A DNA stretch of 64,000 nt from Angiostrongylus vasorum (GCA_018806985.1 JADANN010000187.1:744001-808000), one strand, 5' to 3'. Counted from the first letter of the stretch, positions 32,536-44,718 are shown. The notes: generated by a model from the letters alone, not told the origin. Numbers and translations are program-made.

Positions 32536-32822
32536 AGAGCGTGTGGCATACTGGTCGGAGGCGCCCTGCAACACGCATGTAAAATCGATCCTCGCGCCCA
32601 TGGCCCACCAAGCCTTCCATCCCTCCGAGATCGGCAAATTGATACCAGACTTGTCAGGGAGGATAGCAGCACTGGCTCGATACATCGGTAGCCCACCGCA
32701 AGTCATTGTAAAAGCCAGATATGCATTCAATCACCTCCAAACGATGATTAATGAAGTCGAATGCACGACGCATCCCCCTAGGGATTGATCAACGCTAAGA
32801 GCTTTATCCTTTTTATCCTTGT
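32536..32822 (+). mobile_element. SINE-A copy
   Basis: Near full length, with a head (GCGTGTGGCATACTGGTCGG) and a clean TTTATCCTTTTTATCCTT tail. Confidence 0.88.
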
Positions 32823-33106
32823 ACACATCCACCTCCATAAGGCGAACAGCCTTCTATAATTTCTTATATGCTTTCAACTCCTTAAATTCTCATCTTACCG
32901 AGAAATTATCTCCTTGTGTCGGACAGCCAGTATGTCGTCAATGAGTTGTGTTTCAGTCGTCGCCTAGTTCTACTAACTCTGCAGCAAACATGATGTTAAG
33001 CGCCGTCCCACGCAGAAGGCACCCAAAATGACTGCGTATAGTGGGGACCTTTTTTTTCTTTATTTTGTTTTACTACGTCTTTATCTCCACTTACTGCAAG
33101 TATTCT

Positions 33107-33497
33107 TTTTCCAATGGTTTACTGTCTCGTCGTAGCTGGGAGGGGTTTCTAGGTGTCGGATTGTGTACAGCGAATGATTCATCACTCCAGCAGGGCCTCC
33201 TAATCTGAGAAGAAGTCAGGCGTTTCCGTCAGGAAGCCCAGCTAAGGGTAAACCAATACCAGGATCGACGACCATCCCGGTACCAGACGAGTCACATGGT
33301 GGCAAATCTCCCTCTAATCTACAAGGACGGTGAATGGTTGTGGTGGTGACAACCTGAGGAAAGCTTCGGCTAGGCTGACCTGGGAACTCCAGGAAACCAC
33401 AATGGCAAATCTCCGGAGAGTGTAAATTATGCTGCGGTCCACACAACCCGTGAGGACGAGCCATCGAAGCAGCAACTGCCAAGTAAGCACTCTGAGT
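33107..33497 (+). mobile_element. R4 repeat (RTE-tailed)
   Basis: Starts CCAATGGTTTACTGTCTCG and ends GCGGTCCACACAACCCGTGA. It abuts the exon-like segments at 33500-33845. Confidence 0.65.
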
Positions 33498-33499
33498 AT

Positions 33500-33845
33500 T
33501 CAAAACAGTGAGTATTTTTAGTAAGTGAACAAGCAAACGAACAGCTTCTTTATCACTACGTCGTAGCAATGAGCATTCCATAGCATACGACTCCCTAGAC
33601 AGCCGAAAACCATGCAACTATTGAAGATTCCAGAAATTAACACATTTTCGACAACATCCAACTTTTACTCTGATCGGTGCTCGAGCTCAATGCAAACAGG
33701 CCAAAAGAACCCTCTTCAACTCGAGCACAGATATCAAGACTCCTCATTAACAACAATCTTCCGTCGTACGCTATTTGCGTTAAGATCAAAGGATCGCAGT
33801 GGAATAATTCTGGTGTTCCGGAAACTGCTTCCAACCTATACTGAT
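33500..33845 (-). CDS. Candidate exon pair, unidentified gene
   Basis: On the minus strand an open segment reads LLLMRSLDICARVEEGSFGL and SSTDQSKSWMLSK to about 33643. After an intron of about 60 bp ending GCTGTCTAG it continues in phase as ESYAMECSLLRRSDKEAVRL and LVHLLK. The donor (AAAAT|GTGTTA) is weak and no family is recognised. An R4 repeat cuts into the 3' side, so the gene may be disrupted or these may be gene fragments. Confidence 0.3.
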
Positions 33846-34750
33846 GGTAGCGTGGTTATCGATTTAATATAAAATGCACAGAAGCAAAAACAAACAACCG
33901 GGATGGAAATAGTTCGAAACCAACGCATATCGTCAGTGAAACACCTAAAAACCACATCATCAAGGGGAAAAAAGCCTCTATAGCCTGAACTACCGTACCA
34001 CTGAAATCCTATTATTACAGAAACAAGCCTTTTGTTGTTGTTCATCATATACAAATTTGTCGATGACATACAGCCATAACTATTCAACCGTTGTCCGAAT
34101 TTCCATGAAAACCAACGTTTCTATGTCAAAACGGGATGTAGACTCTTTGGAAACTGAACAAAACAGAAGATCCAGAAAAGTTTCTGGAAAAAAGGACAGC
34201 CTAAAGACAATTTTGCAATTGTGCTTACGGGCCCATGGGCCCAAATAAACTTATTGTCTTTTCTACTAACTGGTAGGGAAAAAAAATCACTAAACAAACA
34301 ATAAAGAGCGATGTGGATAAGAAAATAAAAGATATGCCCTGCATTCCTACCCATTCGCATTTGGATCGGGATCCGTTAGAAGCACCGAAAACATCGTTTA
34401 GATTCAAAATTTTGAACAACAATGATATACAGCAGTATGAAAAGCTTAAATAGTAACGAATGTTAAGAACAGGTTTCGACTAAGACCGCTCGTAACCATG
34501 ACGGAGTCACTCGAGATGAGACCAAGCAAGTAGTTGGACAAGGTCACTTGTCAAGCATTCGATCAACATTGATCGACTGATAGAAAGGGAAAAACTGACC
34601 ACTTTCGATAATGGATGGAGTAATGAGATCAGTAATGTGTGGTGACAAGAACATCTTATCACAACGGACTTTGCCCACTTAACTTTTTAATGAGAGAAAA
34701 AAAACACTTGTCAGAACAATCACACTCTTATTGTATGACTATACAAAAAT
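33846..34750. other. No gene recognised
   Basis: Several 60-80-codon frames on both strands, none with splice context or a recognisable domain. Confidence 0.35.
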
Positions 34751-34751
34751 A

Positions 34752-35040
34752 AAGGATAAAGGTCTCGGCGTAGATCAATCCCTGAGAGATACGTCATGCA
34801 TCCGACTTCATCAAGCATCGTTGGAGGTGGTTGAATGCATATCTGGCCTTTACAATAACTCGCGGTGGCCTACCGATGTATCGAACCAGTGCTGCTATCC
34901 TCCCAGACAAGTGTGGTGCCAATTTGCCGATCCAGGAGGGATGGAAGGCTTGGTGGGGGCTTGGGCGCGTGGGATCGATTCCACGTGTGCGTGTGTGTGT
35001 GTTGCAGGGCATCTCCGACCACAGCACCACACACGCGCTT
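34752..35040 (-). mobile_element. SINE-A copy with GT expansion in its head
   Basis: Near full length. The segment between the A and B boxes carries a run of about 10 GT/GC units (near 34983-35004 on the plus strand) not seen in the other copies. Confidence 0.85.
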
Positions 35041-35221
35041 GTACGACTACAGGCCAACGATGAGAGATAACAGTGCTCCGTCATACTATCTGACACTGAA
35101 TGTTGAAAAAAGCTTCACCCCCACTCTTTCGACTTGCTGTCATTGACTTAACACATAGTTCCTAATTTTTTGTTATTTTACAAGACCACGATACCATATT
35201 ACATTATTTTACATCACCTCT

Positions 35222-35512
35222 ATTATTCGGATCCCAGCATTCCTTGGTTTCGATCCGGTTCACTCGCATCCATCGTCTATAATGGTCTTCGAACCTTTTT
35301 TGCGTGTGAGTTTAACTGCTGCTTGAGAATTTCTTCTTAATGAATGTCGTAGAATCCTGGTCCAATCGATTCTCCTTACAATATCTGAGATAGCCGAGCT
35401 GAGCGTTCCCATACGGATTGGAGAGTGTTGGGGAAGGGAGTCGAACCAGCACCCTGTTTCCTGATGGGCTGCATCACTGACTACTGTGCTTCTCCAACCA
35501 CTGTTAATAATT
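35222..35512 (-). mobile_element. SINE-B copy with clear B box
   Basis: On the minus strand, GTGCTGGTTCGACTCCC (within 35434-35450) is a good pol III B box, with CACAGTAGTCAGTGATGCAG upstream in the A-box area. The body follows: GGCTATCTCAGATATTG, GGAGAATCGATTGGACCAGG, ACGATGGATGCGAGTGAACC. Confidence 0.7.
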
Positions 35513-35723
35513 CGGTCTCACACAGTAACATATTAGATTTGATAGGTGATGGCCAAGTGTACATTTTCCTACGCTCAAACCGGTAAGGAAATAGTATTAC
35601 AGTAAAGTTTTGAGCCAGTTAAGTACTAAATAACATGTTACTGCGATAAAACAGAGGAAGAGCCGACAAACCATCACGTAATCTGTTGTGAAACCTTTAC
35701 ACAGCGGTTCTTTACATAGAAGC

Positions 35724-35999
35724 TAAAAGAGCTCTCGGCGTTGATCAATCCTTGAGGGATATACCATGCATCCTACTTCATTAAGCAACGTTTGGAGGTG
35801 AGTGAATGCATATCTGGCCTTTACAATGACATGCAGTGGCCTACCGATATATCGAGCCAGTGCCGCTATCCTCCCAGACAAGTCTGGTACCAGTTTGCCG
35901 ATCCCTGAGGGATTGAAGGCTTGGTGGGCCATAGGCGAAGGGATCGATTTCGCGTGTGGGTTGCACAGCGTCTCGGACCACTGCTCCACACGCGCCCTA
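35724..35999 (-). mobile_element. SINE-A copy
   Basis: Near full length. Head at high coordinates (GGGCGCGTGTGGAGCAGTGG on the minus strand). Confidence 0.85.
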
Positions 36000-36094
36000 G
36001 GTTCTATACGTAATCACACAATTATGCCCGAAATATTTACGAAAAGGATTTACGGTACACAGCTGTGACGTAAAAGAACTTGCCATTTGTACAA

Positions 36095-36280
36095 TGATTT
36101 CACTGAGAAGCAGTTTCGAAATAGAAAGTACATCTTTACGTACATCGAGAAGACGAACAACTGTGGACCATCGACTCGGATCATCGGCTCGGATGAAGAC
36201 GAAGTCGAGACGGCCGAATAAATCTAGTTATCAACCTCGTGTAAGCTCAACAAATTTAAAAACAAGGTACGTTATTTGAA
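36095..36280 (+). mobile_element. PLE terminal fragment (second subfamily)
   Basis: ACAACTGTGGACCATCGACTCGGATCATCGGCTC, then a degraded hammerhead-like core (GGATGA, GAC-GAA-GTC, GAGAC), GGCCGAATAAAT and ATCAACCTCGTGTAAGCTCA. The same order is found at 54640-54840. Confidence 0.6.
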
Positions 36281-36299
36281 AGGTAATCATTTCTCTACA

Positions 36300-37249
36300 C
36301 GAATTACAAGAACTCACTATAAAAGGGACGAAGGAGCACGTGGGTTTTGTAGCCTTTTCTTCCTCTAAGGTTTATTCCCTGAAGGTCCAAGCTACCCATG
36401 TGTATAAGCAGCATCCAAGGCAGAGTTACGTTATTTCTGGGACCTTTTTTCGTCAAGAACAGTAAAGATGAATGGTTCCCAGGAGACCTAGGCCCATTGG
36501 GTGGTCTAAGCACGTGACAGGAGGAATGGATGATGCCGACTTCATTGGCGGTCGCCTGAGTCAATCGATGATTAGTGGGATTACGAAGGACGTACAAGAG
36601 TTTGCTCATATTGCCCAGATGACTACAACGACATAACTGCACTAACATTTCCCATCTGATCAGCTTATCTACAACAATGTCTTCCCAGTAAAGTAATGAG
36701 TTAAACGCAGAGTGCTTTAGGAGAAAAAAAATGATCAGTTGAGGGCTTAAACATAAATAAGGCCAGACCAACTTCTGCAATTTTACTGGGAAGTTCCACT
36801 TAACGCAAACTACTACTGGGTCACCTAACAATATAAACTAAGATCCAGAACCCAGACTAAAACAAGGAAATTTCCTGCTTCTTCCACTGTTTTTTAAAGG
36901 TGAAACGACTAAAATGAAAAGAACAGAAGGGACTCATGCAAGGAGTGTCAAATGAAGAAGTTCACATTAGTGAAACAGCTTGGAGATTAGGTGAAGATGT
37001 CCATGACATGCTAGTAGAACATTTTGGAAAGATACAAAGTAATCCAGTAACTCTTCCCGAGCGGAGCATTAAGACGAACCAACCAAACTGACTAATGAAA
37101 CGCTCAGCTCACAATTTCCGGTTACTTCCCTAGAACCGACTTTCTATTAGCATCGGCAATGTTCAGCAAGTCAGTATTTTCGTCTTGAGCAGACATCATT
37201 TTGTTAATGATAGCGTTTACTAACATAGAGCTTTCTTCGTGGATTTAGC
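36300..37249. other. No gene supported
   Basis: A 175-codon minus-strand frame (36831-36304) is the longest in the area, but it shows no family or splice support. Confidence 0.3.
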
Positions 37250-37432
37250 ACTCTTAAAAAGCCTGCAAAGGCCAAGTCGGTTGTTATCCCCTAGTCAGTC
37301 AACTACTTCCATAACTTTGACTGGAAAACCACAATACCTAAATTTGAACCAAACTGGAAACAAAGTAGCTTCTTCACACACTTACCCTTTCCTACGAGTG
37401 TTCCACTGAATATTTCACGTGGAGACCAACAT
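37250..37432 (-). mobile_element. PLE terminal fragment
   Basis: On the minus strand: CACGTGAAATATTCAGTGGA, AAGAAGCTACTTTG, and a degraded core region that has lost the hammerhead motifs. Confidence 0.5.
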
Positions 37433-37439
37433 CACGGAG

Positions 37440-37802
37440 TTCACATGGATGGGTAATGTTCTCTCCGGTTACTTTTCGTTTTTTTTACTTCTTTTTTACA
37501 TGGCCTGTCATTACATCTACTGTGCGGATCTCAAATTTAGCATATTCGGTTCATTTCCCCGCATCCAGCATCCACAATGGACTTCGAACACTTCGCGTGT
37601 TGCTTCGGTTGTTGCTTGACTATTTCTTCTTCTTTACGAATTTTGTAGAATCTTGGTCAGATCTATTCTCCTTGCAATCTTGAACATATTTGGGCTAACC
37701 CACATGGATTGGAGGAGAGCATTTGGGCGTGCATCAAACTAGCGTCTTCGGTTCCCTCATCGACGGCATCACTACCCATTGCTTTATCCCCCACCTGTTT
37801 TC
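37440..37802 (-). mobile_element. SINE-B copy
   Basis: The minus strand carries GATGCCGTCGATGAGGGAAC, GAGAATAGATCTGACCAAGA and TTGTGGATGCTGGATGCGG, all in SINE-B order. A second short element may interrupt its 3' part. Confidence 0.6.
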
Positions 37803-37827
37803 CTATATAAGATATTCTTCCAGTTAG

Positions 37828-38625
37828 TCACAATGTAATCACTTTTTTATTTATTGCCTATTCTTGTTCAGAGAAGGGTATAATGTGAATTATAACCACA
37901 ACAATGCTGAAATATTTGCAAAACTCCGGACGGCTGGTGTCAGCGGCGGGAATCGGACACTCTATTATCCTTTCCGGGGGCTGACGCGTTCACCACCACA
38001 CCATGCGAATCCATCGTTTCGCCTTTCTCTCAGCTGTTTTTAACTTATAGATGCTATCAGCAACCACCCGTCAACCGGATTGATCTGGGGGAGCAGAAAT
38101 CGGCATTGAATCCAGTTAAGCTGAGGCTGTAGTATAAATCACGATCTGATCACTTTTTTACTGCCCATTCTTTATCACGGCAGGGTATTAAGTCATTAAA
38201 ATTCTTAGATTTAAATTCATATTAATTCACATCGCACTCTGCCATGAAGAAGGAAATGCAGTAGGTAGAAAGTGATTACATTGTGACTTATACTACAGGC
38301 TCCGCTTAACTGGGTTCAATGCCGATTTGTTCTCCCCAGATCACTCCAGTTGACGGGTGATTGCTGATAGCATATATAAGCTAAAAACAGCCGAGAGAAA
38401 AAACGAAACGAAAGACCCGCATGGTGTGGTGGTGAGCTCGTTAGCCCCCCGGTAAGGGAAATATCGTGTTCGATCCTTACCCCAGACACCTACAGTCCGG
38501 AGTTTTGCGATTATCTCAGCATCACTGTGGTTACAATTCCCAGTTAGTTTTCGAACAGTCGAATCCCTCATACATACAGACAATGCACTTGTGAAAGTTC
38601 TTACCACGAAGCATAATTCATTCAA
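37828..38625. repeat. FB-C foldback element with tRNA-like arms
   Basis: Arms 37828-38150 and about 38270-38625 are inverted copies. The right arm has an A-box-like TGGTGTGGTGGTGAGC (38422-38437) and B box GTTCGATCC (38468-38476). The left arm has the same in reverse. The centre (38135-38290) is itself a loose palindrome. Confidence 0.75.
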
Positions 38626-39899
38626 ATAAAAAGAAACTTAGCTTGATATAACAGCTCTGAAGTGAAACAATACTCAGAAGATCCTCTAAGGACATTATAT
38701 CGCTAGTTCTCATTCCTTGTGGTTTCTGAGGTCGTTCAGCTCACACGAAGCTGATGCAAAAACGCCGAGGTTAAGTGAAAGTCGGTTTAGATTGATATTT
38801 CTTCTAGGTGTAAGCTGGTACAAACCAGGTGTCATAAATGTCCGGATTCCGTAGAAATCGAGAAAGACGAAAACTGTGTAACTGACTGCAGGCCATCTAA
38901 TCACATGAACCATTACAACAACCACATTAAACAACCCCATTCAAGGGTTTACCGCTCTACGTTGAGAATACGTTTCTGGATCGGATGCCACCCTGCACAT
39001 CTCTCCTCTATCACGATCGATATGGGAACGAAGATGTTCAGTTACTTCAGGACTCCGCAGAAAAAATTCCTCCCGATCAGTGACACAACAATCAAACGGG
39101 GTCAGGTCTGGTGTCCCATGACACATGGGAAAGGAACAGACAGATTCAGATAAGTCAGGCTTTTAAGAACAGAAAAGGAGGATTCTAAAGATGTATCAGG
39201 ACTAGATATCTTGAGGACCTCAAGCCATTCCAAAACACGAGAGCGAAAATCACAAAGAGTACTGAAATTCGACTGACAAGTGTGGGAGAGAAGGTTCGAA
39301 AACGCGACTGCGATCGATGGGACGGCGAGCGGCGACGAGAGAGACGGAGGAGCAGACTGAGAAAGTGAGGAAATACTGCGAGCGGGTATGGAGAGGCGTC
39401 ACGAAAAAAACCCGCGCACCGACGAGACATGTCCTGACGGGGCGGGGGGGGTGCAGAGAAAGAAACAGCAGTCGTGTTGGAGAATACGCTTAGGCGGAAG
39501 CGTCAGCGACAGCTGACTGCCCGAGATCCACAAGGCATACAAAAAATATTCTCCTATGAACTGAAAATAATCTGTGTTGGAATTTGGCTTCTATATTTCT
39601 ACACAATAGATAGAAATCACCCCTACGAAGGCCAAGACCACTTCAGAACATTGTGAACTGAATTGCATCGTTTTCAAGAAATATTAGAATCTTGGTGGGT
39701 CGTTGCCCATCTCTGCACCCCCCACCCTCATGAGCTACTCCATCGGTGTGGCAACGACGAGTTCCAGGGTATTGAACTGCTACCCTGCAAGAGGGATCGA
39801 TTCCCAGCTAGCTCTTCTAGATTCAAACCATGACATCTGTATGCTGAAGACCAGCTAAAAGTAAACTAGGAAACATTGCCGTCATTGTAGAAACCTCCT
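38626..39899. other. No gene recognised
   Basis: A PLE-type terminal motif (ACGCCGAGGTTAAGTGAAAG) lies at 38762-38790. The segment at 39280-39460 is G-rich. No exon series is visible. Confidence 0.35.
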
Positions 39900-40335
39900 A
39901 TTCGCACGGTGGCAAGCAAACCTTTATACGATCAACAACAGCAGGACTACCCGCGGCGATGCCTTGGGAAAATTCTACAGCAGCTGTATCGACGTTCCAG
40001 GGTAAGAGAAACTGAAAATAGAAAGTCTGCCGGAATTCGAATAATTCTTGGTGAAGACAAGACACCACTATCGTGGCATTACAACCAATAACACAAGCTG
40101 GAAAAACCTTTTAGCCAAACAAAGGACTCCACTAAGCACGCATGGGACACGGACACATAACGGAGAAGACTTTGAAGTGGAAGTTACCATCCTCGCAAAG
40201 GGATCGAAAAACTTCGGCACACAAAGCATTCGATGGATTCTGAACAAATCCAAAGATCCGAAAGTGAACCGCAGGGCAGGGAAGAATGCCTCATTATCAC
40301 CTGTGATCTCAGACAATATCTCCAGACTGCTTTTA
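39900..40335 (+). pseudogene. PLE GIY-YIG C-terminal fragment
   Basis: The plus strand reads TPLSTHGTRTHNGEDFEVEV, TILAKGS, WILNKSKDPKVNRR, which aligns with the end of the GIY-YIG domain at 60.2 and 24.2 kb. Upstream sequence is too degraded to read as protein. Confidence 0.65.
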
Positions 40336-40369
40336 AGGTGAGAGTAGTTCTTTACGCATCCATGTGTTC

Positions 40370-40690
40370 TCGACTGGGTCGGTCTCCACGTTGGATACTC
40401 AGTGGAAGATTCATAGAAAGCAGCGAATATGTTAAGTACCAGTTTTAGTTCCAAGGTAATTGAAAGTACAGTCGTTTTTCTGTTGAGATTAGTGGAGCTG
40501 TTCAGTTGATCAGGTTGCTGTTAACTTAACCTTGCCAGACTCTGAAGAAGGCGAAATCCGTCGAAACATCGACATTCTGCGAATGAATAGTACACTAACA
40601 AAGTTATGTGTGCTTATCAATAAAACATCGGATTATTGATCGATGCCGAGGTCAAGAGAAAGTCGGTTTTGGGAATTAACACCGTTGTTT
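40370..40690 (+). mobile_element. PLE terminal repeat
   Basis: It follows the coding fragment directly: CTCCACGTTGGATACTCAGTGG, hammerhead-like core, GATCGATGCCGAGGTCAAGA. This is one of the places that tie the terminal repeat to PLE coding sequence. Confidence 0.7.
40536..40576 (+). ncRNA. Hammerhead-like motif
   Basis: CAGACT, CTGAAGA, GGC-loop-GTC, GAAAC, ATC. Core CTGANGA and GAAAC are intact and stem II pairs with one G-T. Stem I pairing is poor (GACATT on the 3' side). Confidence 0.5.
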
Positions 40691-40793
40691 CAAAATCTTT
40701 AAACATTAGGGCAGAACTCCAAGAATGAAGTAGAACGAAATTCTCTCACGAGTACAACTTAGGAAGGTAATCGATTACCATTCCATGAGATAA

Positions 40794-41062
40794 AAAAATG
40801 CTCTTGGCTTTAATCACTCCCTGAATGAGGCGCGATGACTTCACTAAGCATCGTTTTGGAGGTGACTGAATGCATATCTGGCCTTTGCAATGATTTGCAG
40901 TGGCCTACCGATATATACAGCCAGTGCTGGTATCCCCCAGGACAAGTCTGGTACCAATTTGCCGACCCGGGGGATGGAACGCTTGGTGAGCCATGGCTGC
41001 TGGGATCGATCCCATATGTGTGTTGCAGGGCGCCACCAACCACTGCGCTACACGCCCCCGTC
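40794..41062 (-). mobile_element. SINE-A copy
   Basis: Slightly shortened in the body. Head at high coordinates (GGGGGCGTGTAGCGCAGTGG on the minus strand). Confidence 0.8.
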
Positions 41063-41796
41063 TTGTTTGAGATAATTTCGTCATGATTGTAATTCAACGG
41101 TGAAGTCAAGAACGAATACGGTAACAAATGGCTATGGAAACCATATAGTTCTCAGATTTTGGAATGATTTAGAGTGGACACAAATATTTCTTCGAATAAG
41201 CTGTATGTTCATCTCAAATCTACAGACCTTCTGATGACAGCAAACTCTATCAGTACATTGGCTAAATTCAAAAGAGATGGAGTGACAACCCTACCGGAGG
41301 ACTCAACAAGAAAACAAAAGTGTTAAAAAAGCACGGAGTTGTTTACTCACTAGATTCCTCAGATTATTCGAGTGGAGATTTATGAAGCGAATTTATATGT
41401 GAATCGTGATAGCAGTGAGAGTTCAGTTGGTTGAACTACGGTATTAAACTTCACTTGCAGGATAATCGACCAGATACTGTAATCATGAGAAATCGTATGT
41501 TTTCATACAAAACTACTTTAATTGAGATTTAGAACCTGATTACTGGTTATTGATCGAGTAATAACTAGGCCATGTACATAGGTAACAATGTTATTCCAAT
41601 AGGAAAATATAATGCTATATTCAAAAAAACAGATTTCAATTTACACTAAGTGCTTGTAGCGTCCGTGCCCATTGTGATGGCAGCGTCCAGACAAACCTGG
41701 ATTAGAAAGTGTCAGAAATATTTTAGAGACATCGAGACAGAACAAGAGCTCACAAACGATTTTTTCAAATGATAAGATTTTTAAATCGCTCTCAAT
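41063..41796. other. No gene recognised
   Basis: AT-rich, with no exon or repeat that I can support. Confidence 0.35.
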
Positions 41797-42120
41797 GGTT
41801 TACGGTCTCATCGTGGCTAGCAGTGTTCATGTGTCTTGAATTACGACGTACAACGAGAGTGCATCCCAACCAAGGTCATTTTACTGGAAGCGATCGCGAT
41901 ATATTTATTCGAAAGTCTCGTTGTCATGGTAGTAACTTAGCCATACAGTGGTGAACTTCCCTCCATTCGTCAGAGAGTCGGCAACCGCCTCTGGCCATGT
42001 GTTGAGAAAGCCCAAGCACAACCATCTAGACAGTCTAGGGGAGAGAACCCAGCACGATCAGTAAACTGGAAGACCTCGAATGGAAACTATGCTGGGTCCT
42101 CCAAAATTATTCCTGAACAC
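41797..42120 (+). mobile_element. R4 repeat, degraded
   Basis: TCAATGGTTTACGGTCTCATCGTGGCTAGC at the start and GAGTCGGCAACCGCCTCTGG later are in R4 order. The RTE-like end is weak (TATGCTGGGTCC). Confidence 0.5.
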
Positions 42121-43554
42121 TGATTATTTAACTGCTTAACTTTTTCAGACGTTTTTCCGAATTCCACGTAAAAAAAGAAGAACAAAACGCTGAGTCCTCA
42201 TATAACAAATGGACCTCATTCGGGAGAACGTGTGAACCAAGAAACACAAAACAGCGTTAGAGGACATCGTATTCTTTGTTACAGTGAAGCTTTTAGACAT
42301 TGAATTTCACTATATTAACGACAGCCAGATATGGCTCCGATTAGGCCTGCTACATTGTCCACGATCCGTCGATAGCAAGAAATAATCGCTAGGATCGCTG
42401 ATGTCTCTCCGATATACAACGACCGTGGCCGATCTCGATATTCCAAGAAAACTCATGAATCGGCACTGAGAAGAGAAGACGGATCATCAAACTGGAGCAA
42501 AATAGAAACGCGAACCCGATCATCTGTATGGATGACAGATAGGAGACAACGAAATGAATCGACGAAGTGCTTAGGCCCGTATGACATGCGAGGAAGTGAA
42601 ATAAAAAATTGAAAACACTCTTTGTCATCGATTGAATTGTCCTTTCAGAGATTCCATAACGATGGGAAATGTTCTGAAAAGGAAAATTTGATGATTATTT
42701 ACACAACTGTACATGTAGGAAAGAGTATGACACATTGCTACATTACATTTGGATCGCCTTTCCTCCAGCTTTTGAATGGGCTGAATATGTCATAGTCGAT
42801 CTTCCCAGTATTCCAATCAGTCCTGGAACTCAAGCGATGACAGTTCTGTATTGAAACGGACTGGATATTCTTGAAGTGCACGGCCTGGACATTAGAGTCC
42901 AACTTGGAACGATGACGTACAAATACAACCTCTGCCCAACAGCCATTGATGGATTTCAAGACTGTTGTAGAACATCTTCTTAATTGAATGAGGTAATGGA
43001 AAAAAAGTAACGGATCTGACAAAAAGGCGGTGTGACAATCTTCTTCTACCTAGAAAAGGTAGCATGAACAATCTATGGTGAGAAAACAATACGGGGCATG
43101 CACGCTAGTGGTAGAAGTATCAGTTTGGTAACTGGCTGTCGATGAACTAATCATATTACTTCAAGTACTGTATTGATGATGAGTCAACGAATATCATCTG
43201 TTTCAACTTGCTCTGTTAGTTGGAGAAATTTTTGGTTCGGAGAATTGTCGGCGAGAAATCACTAAAGGGTGAGTCATAGAAGTTCCTGGTGTTTCGATTC
43301 ACTTTGTCAATCCTTTGTCGACTCTGAATAGTTCCGTCAGTTCGATGATAGCCGTGTATGGAGGACTATCAGCTATAATCCTGGGAGAATCCTAAAAGAA
43401 ACAAAGAGCGGAATAGCGGAAAATAAGGAGAAGGATTGTTGCATTGTTACAAGAATGACTTGGCTCTTCATTTTGATTGCCTAGTGTTACTGAAAACAAA
43501 GGGGGATTTATAAAGAGATTATGAAGGAAATAAAAACGTAATGTTTAATTTTTC
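42121..43554. other. No gene defined
   Basis: A minus-strand open segment (43022-42738) includes VQAVHFKNIQSVSIQNCHRL and looks mildly protein-like. I find no partner exons or family for it. Confidence 0.25.
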
Positions 43555-43870
43555 TGCCTACTACAATTTTCACGGCAGGGCATTATGCGAAATACAGCCA
43601 CAACGATGCTGAGATATTTGCAAAACCCCGGATGGCAGCTGTCTGCAGTGGGGAACGAACGCGCTATAACCCTCTCCGGGCGCTAACGCGTTCACCACCA
43701 CACCATGCGGATTCTTCGTTTCGCCTGTCTCGCAGCCAGTTCTATCCTCAGCTTAACTGGGTTCAATGCCGATGTGGGCTCCCCAGATCAATACCGTTGA
43801 CGGGTGATTGCTGATGGCACTGATCGATAGAACTAGCTGAGAGACAGGTGGAACGAAGGACTCGCAATAT
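43555..43870. repeat. FB-C foldback element
   Basis: The left arm (minus) carries ACGCGTTCACCACCACACCATGCGG and the AACTCCGG-like tail. The centre has GGGTTCAATGCCGATG and CCGTTGACGGGTGATTGCTG. A short right arm (GAGAGACAGGTGGAACGAAGG) ends near 43868. Confidence 0.65.
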
Positions 43871-44074
43871 CTAGTCATGATGATGTCCGCTCTTAATAAT
43901 AGGTTTTTCAACAGATGTAGAATATATGTTGATACTATACCAGTGTGTTCCATACAAGAACACTGATTCATAACGGCGACTGAAATGGAGAGAAGAACCA
44001 ACAAGCGGTGAAAAATCGAATTTTATAGGCATGAACATATCAAGAGAAGAGATAGAACGTCATTTTTGATTTAG

Positions 44075-44370
44075 TGGTCAACCAGTATAAAGAAGAACAT
44101 GTTGCGGACGTAAGAGACACTGAGTGGCCTTTGTTGTTCGTATCGAAAAAGTGTGAAGAATGTGACCTCCAGTATGAGGAGGGAGTTTATGCAGTAGCGG
44201 TGAACGCTCATGCTCGCAATTGTCTTGTAACAACTGAATGTTCCACGACAGTTGATTTAGTAAAGATCAACCATCTAGGCATTGGCCCGCTGATGAACGA
44301 AATGAATAGATACGAACAAGAGAAGGACCGATCACTGAAATCAACAGCTGCTCGAAAGATGAAAAGATTC
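44075..44370 (+). CDS. Candidate exon with a C2HC-type zinc-binding motif
   Basis: Acceptor-like TTTTTGATTTAG precedes 44075, and the frame stays open for 138 codons. It encodes a C-x2-C-x15-H-x3-C pattern (CEECDLQY through HARNC) followed by a charged helix (NEMNRYEQEKDRSLK). A donor at RF|GTACTT near 44370 could join a short terminal exon at about 44491 that ends in KKSTVPSK-stop. No family recognised. Confidence 0.3.
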
Positions 44371-44718
44371 GTACTTTGCATTCAGGGAGCGGTTGTCACA
44401 CCGTCATCATTGAGGGGTTATTGGGGCTCATGTTCTATTTTTTGGATTCGATCGTATTGGGTAGAAAGCGTCGATAGGAAACACATTTGAAAGGCCAATA
44501 TCCCATCTTCATCAAGAAGAGCTAATGCAAGTTACAATGCCCAAAATAGTCTATGCCACATTAGTCCAGTTACTGAATCTCTTAATCGACACTGCAAGAA
44601 GTCTACAGTCCCCTCAAAATAAGCGCTATTCCGCTACCATAAACTACAGAAGAGACAAATAAGAAATTGCGTTTATAAGGTTGTGCAATAGATGCGGCTG
44701 CGCATGCGAAATTATGGT

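Noticed and set aside
36304..36831. 175-codon open frame on the minus strand
   Set aside because: No family, no splice signals and no composition shift. A frame of this length is expected by chance somewhere in 64 kb of six frames.
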